From contig JAHJQP010000077.1 in the NCBI GenBank assembly GCA_018819165.1, forward strand, positions 1 through 9,844: a DNA stretch of 9,844 nucleotides, in the 5' to 3' direction. How positions within the stretch are numbered: position 1 is the first letter of the stretch; the number at the start of each line of letters is the position of its first letter. This DNA comes from Pseudomonadota bacterium. GTDB lineage: Bacteria; Desulfobacterota; Syntrophia; Syntrophales; UBA5619. Under the pieces are notes generated by a model, which had not been told where the DNA came from, searched no databases, and saw only the letters and a program-made list of their open reading frames with translations. Position numbers and translations under genes: made by a program. Below, one piece after another: positions 5,833-9,844 of the stretch.

Positions 5833-8057
5833 TGAAAAAAGTCCGCAGGCCGGTGAAGTTGACGCCGCAGGAAGCGAGAAGGCGTAGACGGGAGTGGATC
5901 ATCATTTTCGTAACAGTGATCCTGATTGCCGTCGTAACCTATCTCGAGAGCCGCATTTTCCGCGGCGAGGCGGTCGTTCTTCCCCTCTCAGGGAATGCCC
6001 TCATCTTCGGTCTGATCAATATCAACATCATCCTGATCATCCTGCTCATCTTCCTGATCGTTCGGAATCTCGTGAAGCTGATCTACGAACGGCGGCGCGG
6101 GATCGCCGGCTCTAAACTCCGGACCAGGCTGGTTGCTGCCTTCGTCGGCCTGTCCCTCATCCCGACGGTCCTGCTGTTTCTCGTTTCGATCAACTTTCTC
6201 TCCTACAGCATCGACAACTGGTTCAGCATGCGGATCGGCGACGCCCTGAACCGGACCCTGGAGGTCGCCCAGATCTACTACCAGCAATCAGCAGATCAGG
6301 CGAAGTACTATGCCCGCCAGCTCAGCGCGGATATAACCCGAAACGGCCTCTACGAGGGGGAAAAGTCCGTTTACCTGAAGGCCCTGGTCGAGCGGCGGCA
6401 CAAGACGCACAAGTTGAACATGCTTGAGGTTCATATCGAGAACCAGAAGGGGAATGTGGTCGTCCGGGATCAGGAACGGCCGCAGATGGTTCCCAAACCC
6501 CTCTCCCCGAAGTCGCGGGAGGATCTCTACGTCGGCAAAGAGGTGACCACGATTGAGCAGGCGGGGGGCGGCGATCTGATCCGGGGTGCCGTCCCCATTT
6601 ATTCACTGGCGAGCCCGAAGGAGGTTATCGGATTCGTCATGGCCAGCTATTACTTCCCGGACGGTCTGGTCGACAAGATCACCGTGATCTCCAAGACGTC
6701 AGAAGAGTACCGGCAGCTTACGCTCCTCAAGACGCCGATCAAGTTTGGTTACATCATCACGCTTTTCATCGCGATGCTTCTGATCATCTTCTCGGCGACC
6801 TGGTTCGGTCTCTACCTTGCCAAAGGGATTACCGTCCCGATCCAGGATCTGGCCGAGGCAACCCGGAAGATCGCTCAGGGGGATCTGAACCATCAGATCG
6901 ATATCGTCGCCGATGACGAGATCGGCGTCCTCGTTGATTCTTTCAACCAGATGACGAGGGATCTCAAGCGGAGCAATCAGGGTCTGGAACAGGCAAACCT
7001 GGACCTGGAACAGCGGCGGAAGTATACGGAAACAATCCTGCGTAACGTTTCCGCCGGTGTCATCTCAGTCGACAGGAGCGGCATCATTACCACGATCAAT
7101 CGGGCCGCGGAGAGGATGCTCGGCATCTCACCCCAGAGGGTCCTGAACCGGCGTTATGAAGAGGTTCTCATCCCCGAACACCGCGTGATGGCCGAGGAGG
7201 TTCTCCGGGAGATGCGCGAACGCGGCGAAAGCTTTATCGCAAAACAGATTGATCTGACCCTCCGGGACCGGACGATGACCCTGCTCATGACGATTACGAT
7301 GATTCATGACGACGAGGGGAATGACATGGGTATGGCAGTGGTGTTCGAAGATCTTACCCAGCTGCAGCGGGCGGAGCGGGCGGCGGCATGGCGCGAAGTT
7401 GCTCGGCGGATGGCCCATGAAATCAAAAACCCCCTCACCCCGGTGCAGCTCTCCGCGCAAAGGCTCCAGAGAAAGTATGGCGATCGGCTGGGGGATGATG
7501 GTGGTGTCTTTCAGGAATGCACCAAGACGATCATCGATCAGGTTGAGGTCCTGAAAAACCTCGTGAACGAATTTTCCCGCTATGCTCGGCTCCCGGTCAC
7601 GAGCCTGGCGCTCCATGACCTCAATGAGGCGATCCGCGATCCTGTGATCCTCTTTCAAGATGCGCATAAGGAGATCGTCTTCGATTTTCAGCAAGGCGCC
7701 GACATCCCGCAACTGATGCTCGATCCGGAGCAGATCCGGCGGGTAATGGTCAATTTGCTGGACAATGCCGTAGCGGCAGTCGGCAGTCAGGGCGGCAGGA
7801 TCGAAATCAGGACCGCCTTTAACAGGGATGGGCGGAAGGCGCTGGCGGAGGTGGCCGATAACGGCTGTGGCATTCCGCCCGGTTATAAGGTAAAGATGTT
7901 TGAACCCTACTTTTCCACGAAACGGTCGGGAACGGGACTGGGGCTGGCGATCGTCGATTCCATCATTGCCGATCATCATGGCCAGGTCAGCGTCATGGAC
8001 AACTCTCCCGCAGGAACCGTCGTGGCCTTCGAACTTCCCGTACCCGACACGGAGTAG
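5832..8057 (+). CDS. NtrY-like sensor histidine kinase (HAMP-PAS-HisKA-HATPase)
   Basis: A 741-residue inner-membrane histidine kinase. A basic N-terminus (1-21) precedes three hydrophobic segments at about 22-38, 56-78 and 98-125. Next comes a probable periplasmic sensor region (about 126-304) and a fourth membrane segment (about 305-329). The cytoplasmic part has a HAMP linker (about 325-380), a short coiled stretch, a PAS domain (about 395-510, TILRNVSAGVISVDRSG), HisKA with phospho-acceptor H529 in MAHEIKNPLTPVQLSAQRL, and an ATPase domain. In the ATPase domain the N box is NLLDNA (641-646), G1 is DNGCGIP (676-682), the F box is FEPYFSTK (690-697) and G2 is GTGLGL (700-705). This four-helix NtrY layout with HEIKNPLTP is typical of NtrY-type kinases, which pair with NtrX-type regulators; the regulator follows 65 bases downstream. 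The signal is unknown. NtrY homologues have been linked to nitrogen, redox and envelope responses, so I give no gene symbol. Confidence 0.93.
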   Translation: MKKVRRPVKLTPQEARRRRREWIIIFVTVILIAVVTYLESRIFRGEAVVLPLSGNALIFGLININIILIILLIFLIVRNLVKLIYERRRGIAGSKLRTRLVAAFVGLSLIPTVLLFLVSINFLSYSIDNWFSMRIGDALNRTLEVAQIYYQQSADQAKYYARQLSADITRNGLYEGEKSVYLKALVERRHKTHKLNMLEVHIENQKGNVVVRDQERPQMVPKPLSPKSREDLYVGKEVTTIEQAGGGDLIRGAVPIYSLASPKEVIGFVMASYYFPDGLVDKITVISKTSEEYRQLTLLKTPIKFGYIITLFIAMLLIIFSATWFGLYLAKGITVPIQDLAEATRKIAQGDLNHQIDIVADDEIGVLVDSFNQMTRDLKRSNQGLEQANLDLEQRRKYTETILRNVSAGVISVDRSGIITTINRAAERMLGISPQRVLNRRYEEVLIPEHRVMAEEVLREMRERGESFIAKQIDLTLRDRTMTLLMTITMIHDDEGNDMGMAVVFEDLTQLQRAERAAAWREVARRMAHEIKNPLTPVQLSAQRLQRKYGDRLGDDGGVFQECTKTIIDQVEVLKNLVNEFSRYARLPVTSLALHDLNEAIRDPVILFQDAHKEIVFDFQQGADIPQLMLDPEQIRRVMVNLLDNAVAAVGSQGGRIEIRTAFNRDGRKALAEVADNGCGIPPGYKVKMFEPYFSTKRSGTGLGLAIVDSIIADHHGQVSVMDNSPAGTVVAFELPVPDTE

Positions 8058-8122
8058 GAACAGTCAACGTTTTCTCTCCTTTTTCAGGGGGGAGGGAGGA
8101 AAAGGACAGCAAAAGCAAGGCG

Positions 8123-9493
8123 ATGAACAAGACAATCCTGATTGTGGACGATGAAGAAAGCATCTGTCAGACCCTGGAAGGGATCCTGGCCGACGAGGGG
8201 TATGAAACGGTCGCCGCCGGGAGCGGCGAAGAGGCTCTGCGGGTCGTGGAGGAGGAGCTGCCCAACCTGGTCCTTCTGGACATCTGGCTTCCGGGCATGG
8301 ACGGGATTGATGTTCTCAAGGCAATCAAGGGTTCTTATCCCCAGGTCCAGGTCGTCATGATGTCGGGCCACGGCACCATCGAAACGGCGGTGAAGGCGAC
8401 CAAACTCGGGGCCTTCGATTTCATCGAAAAGCCCCTCTCGCTCGAAAAGGTGATCCTGGCGGTCAACAATGCCCTGGCCCTCGCCGGTCTGGAGGAGGAA
8501 AATCTTCTCCTCAAACAGAAGGTCAGACACGAATACGAACTGACGGGCAACAGCGGTTCGATCCAGGAGCTCAAGGAGATGATCGGCATCGTTGCCCCGA
8601 CCAATGCCTGGATCCTGATCATGGGAGATAACGGGACGGGAAAGGAACTGGTGGCCCGTTCCCTCCACCGCCAGAGCCGGAGAGCCCAGAAGCCCTTCAT
8701 CGAGGTAAACTGCGCAGCAATACCGGAAGACCTGATCGAGAGTGAACTATTCGGCCATGAAAGAGGAGCGTTTACGGGGGCCACGGCAAAAAAGCGGGGG
8801 AAGTTCGACCTCGCCAATGAAGGGACGATCTTCCTCGATGAGGTGGCCGACATGAGTCTCAAGGCCCAGGCCAAAGTGCTCAGGATCCTCCAGGAAAAGA
8901 AGTTCGAACGAGTCGGAGGCAGCAGGCTCATCCCCACCGATGTACGGGTGCTGGCCGCCACCAACAAAGACTTGGAAAAGGAGATGGAGGCAGGTCGGTT
9001 CCGGCAGGATCTCTTCTACCGTCTGAACGTCATCCCGCTCCGGATCCCCCCGCTGCGCGACCGGAAAGAGGATATCCCCCCGCTCATCGACCGGTTTCTC
9101 AAAGATTTTGCCTTCAAGGAAGGTGAGACGGAAAAGCGGATCACAGACGAGGTGATGGCCGTTCTGATGAGGCATGACTGGCCGGGAAATGTCAGGGAAC
9201 TGAAGAACATCATCGAGCGGCTGATCATCACTACGCCGGCCACAGTCATTTCCAAGGGCGATATCCCCCCACTGTTCGAGGAAAGGAAAGCGGAGACCGC
9301 TGCCTTTGAGCCGGATATCACGTCCGATTCCTTCCGGGGCGCGAAACAGGATTTCGAGCGGCAATACATCATCCGCAAACTCCAGGAGTTCGACGGGAAC
9401 ATCTCCAGAACTGCCGAGGCGATCGGCCTGGAGCGGAGCCACCTTCACAAGAAGATCAAGGGCTATGGTCTGGAGGTCAAAGGAAATTCCTGA
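8123..9493 (+). CDS. NtrX-like sigma-54-dependent response regulator
   Basis: A 456-residue cytosolic activator of sigma-54 promoters. The receiver domain (about 3-120) has the acidic pocket D9, D10, phospho-acceptor D53 (LLDIWLPGMDG), switch S81 and K103. The AAA+ domain (about 139-370) has Walker A GDNGTGKE (168-175), the sigma-54 contact loop GAFTGA (215-220), Walker B IFLDE (236-240) and the segment FRQDLFYRLNVIPLRIPPLRDR (293-314) with the arginine fingers. WPGNVRELKN (353-362) leads into the linker. A Fis-type helix-turn-helix (about 411-447, GNISRTAEAIGLERSHLHKKI) binds DNA. The intact GAFTGA predicts real sigma-54 activation. Walker A has D-N where many relatives have E-S; this should be harmless. 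The start at 8123 gives the standard receiver N-terminus, although the nearby AAGG (8117-8120) is closer than ideal. It is the cognate partner of the upstream kinase by position. I found no convincing sigma-54 promoter in the window, so its targets probably lie elsewhere. Confidence 0.94.
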   Translation: MNKTILIVDDEESICQTLEGILADEGYETVAAGSGEEALRVVEEELPNLVLLDIWLPGMDGIDVLKAIKGSYPQVQVVMMSGHGTIETAVKATKLGAFDFIEKPLSLEKVILAVNNALALAGLEEENLLLKQKVRHEYELTGNSGSIQELKEMIGIVAPTNAWILIMGDNGTGKELVARSLHRQSRRAQKPFIEVNCAAIPEDLIESELFGHERGAFTGATAKKRGKFDLANEGTIFLDEVADMSLKAQAKVLRILQEKKFERVGGSRLIPTDVRVLAATNKDLEKEMEAGRFRQDLFYRLNVIPLRIPPLRDRKEDIPPLIDRFLKDFAFKEGETEKRITDEVMAVLMRHDWPGNVRELKNIIERLIITTPATVISKGDIPPLFEERKAETAAFEPDITSDSFRGAKQDFERQYIIRKLQEFDGNISRTAEAIGLERSHLHKKIKGYGLEVKGNS

Positions 9494-9520
9494 ACGGGAA
9501 ACTATCCGGCGCCTAAAACC

Positions 9521-9574
9521 AAGTCGCCTTCACCCGGCTGACTTTGTTGGCTGCGTCGTCGGCTCCTCGACGAC
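9521..9574 (+). terminator. Tandem hairpins after the NtrX-like gene (possible terminator or interspersed repeat)
   Basis: Two hairpins lie in the spacer between convergent genes. The first pairs AAGTCGCC (9521-9528) with GGCTGACTT (9536-9544): eight pairs with one bulged T. The second pairs GTCGTCG (9555-9561) with CGACGAC (9568-9574) and is followed by TTTCTATATA. The second could be an imperfect intrinsic terminator for the + strand genes. The combination also resembles REP-type interspersed repeats, which tend to sit between convergent genes. The rest of the 9494-9614 spacer shows nothing else. Confidence 0.4.
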
Positions 9575-9614
9575 TTTCTATATACGCCCGGGTCGCCTCC
9601 TCCTTGCCGCCTCG

Positions 9615-9844
9615 TTATCCTTTTGAATGCAACTTGGTATCCGACCGCGCCTGCCGGCGGAGATCGGAAACGGAGAAGCGGTTGAAGGGGAGAAAGATCA
9701 GTCCTAAGACGATCACGATCCCGATGGAAAGGAAGTGATAGATGATCGCGAAGGTAAGGGCGTCAGTTTTGGGTATGCCGAAGATACTGAGGCCGAGGAT
9801 GCAGAAGTAATGCCAGTTTCCGATGAAGCCGGGCGCCGTGGGGA
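9615..9844 (-). CDS. C-terminal end of a flippase-like/LPG-synthase TM family membrane protein (partial)
   Basis: Read on the minus strand, an open frame enters from the right edge and runs 75 residues to a TAA at 9615-9617. Its start lies outside the window. The first visible residues are PTAPGFIGNWHY, the conserved Pro-Gly motif near the C-terminus of the lysylphosphatidylglycerol synthase transmembrane domain/UPF0104 family. Then come FCILGLSIFGIPKTDALTFA and a long hydrophobic helix (about residues 29-53, ending IVIVLGLIFLPF), and a basic hydrophilic tail (RRQARSDTKLHSKG) as the cytoplasmic end. Family members are polytopic inner-membrane proteins, some tied to lipid-linked sugar or hopanoid chemistry; the substrate here cannot be told. 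It is convergent with the NtrX-like gene. Confidence 0.8.
   Translation of the reverse strand, partial: PTAPGFIGNWHYFCILGLSIFGIPKTDALTFAIIYHFLSIGIVIVLGLIFLPFNRFSVSDLRRQARSDTKLHSKG

Noticed and set aside
7128..7979. Long open frame (283 codons) on the minus strand
   Set aside because: It lies fully antisense to the well-supported kinase gene, has no recognisable domain, and its composition is what the opposite strand of a G+C-rich gene produces.
8066..8100. Pyrimidine run and G-rich run between the kinase and regulator genes as a terminator
   Set aside because: The stem is about six pairs with a G-U pair and lacks a following T-run; the two genes are more likely co-transcribed.
8747..9448. 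233-codon minus-strand open frame
   Set aside because: It is antisense to the AAA+ and HTH domains of the NtrX-like gene and shows no family motif.

Overview
The window looks like a chromosomal core region from a Gram-negative bacterium. The best guess is a Desulfobacterota/Deltaproteobacteria member, perhaps Syntrophales-like. The basis is LpxC (lipid A synthesis, hence an outer membrane), a DUF4390 + NtrY-like + NtrX-like set, queH, and a moderately high G+C judged by eye. Assignment below phylum is inference only. Nearly all confident genes lie on the + strand.

Layout: (1) 25-140 is a 5S rRNA, the tail of an rRNA operon, closed by a strong intrinsic terminator at about 151-182. (2) 254-3871 is a tightly packed run yebC, ruvC, ruvA, ruvB, queH. 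It covers translation/regulation (YebC), the complete Holliday-junction branch-migration and resolution machine (RuvABC), and queuosine tRNA modification (QueH). (3) 3872-4131 is non-coding, with possible alternative hairpins. (4) 4132-5076 is lpxC, the committed step of lipid A synthesis. (5) 5077-5268 is an AT-richer spacer with a weak promoter candidate. (6) 5269-9493 is a secreted DUF4390 protein, a membrane NtrY-like histidine kinase (HAMP-PAS-HisKA-HATPase), and an NtrX-like sigma-54 activator with REC, AAA+ and Fis-type HTH domains. Together these probably form an envelope-to-transcription signalling unit. (7) 9494-9614 holds tandem hairpins between convergent genes. (8) 9615-9844 on the minus strand is the 3' end of a membrane protein of the LPG-synthase TM/UPF0104 flippase-like family, cut by the window edge.

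I found no convincing new biological system. The most useful second looks are the tandem-hairpin element at 9521-9574, the unusual ruvC start, the linkage of lpxC to the DUF4390/NtrYX signalling unit, the possible alternative hairpins before lpxC, and the incomplete minus-strand membrane gene at the right edge.
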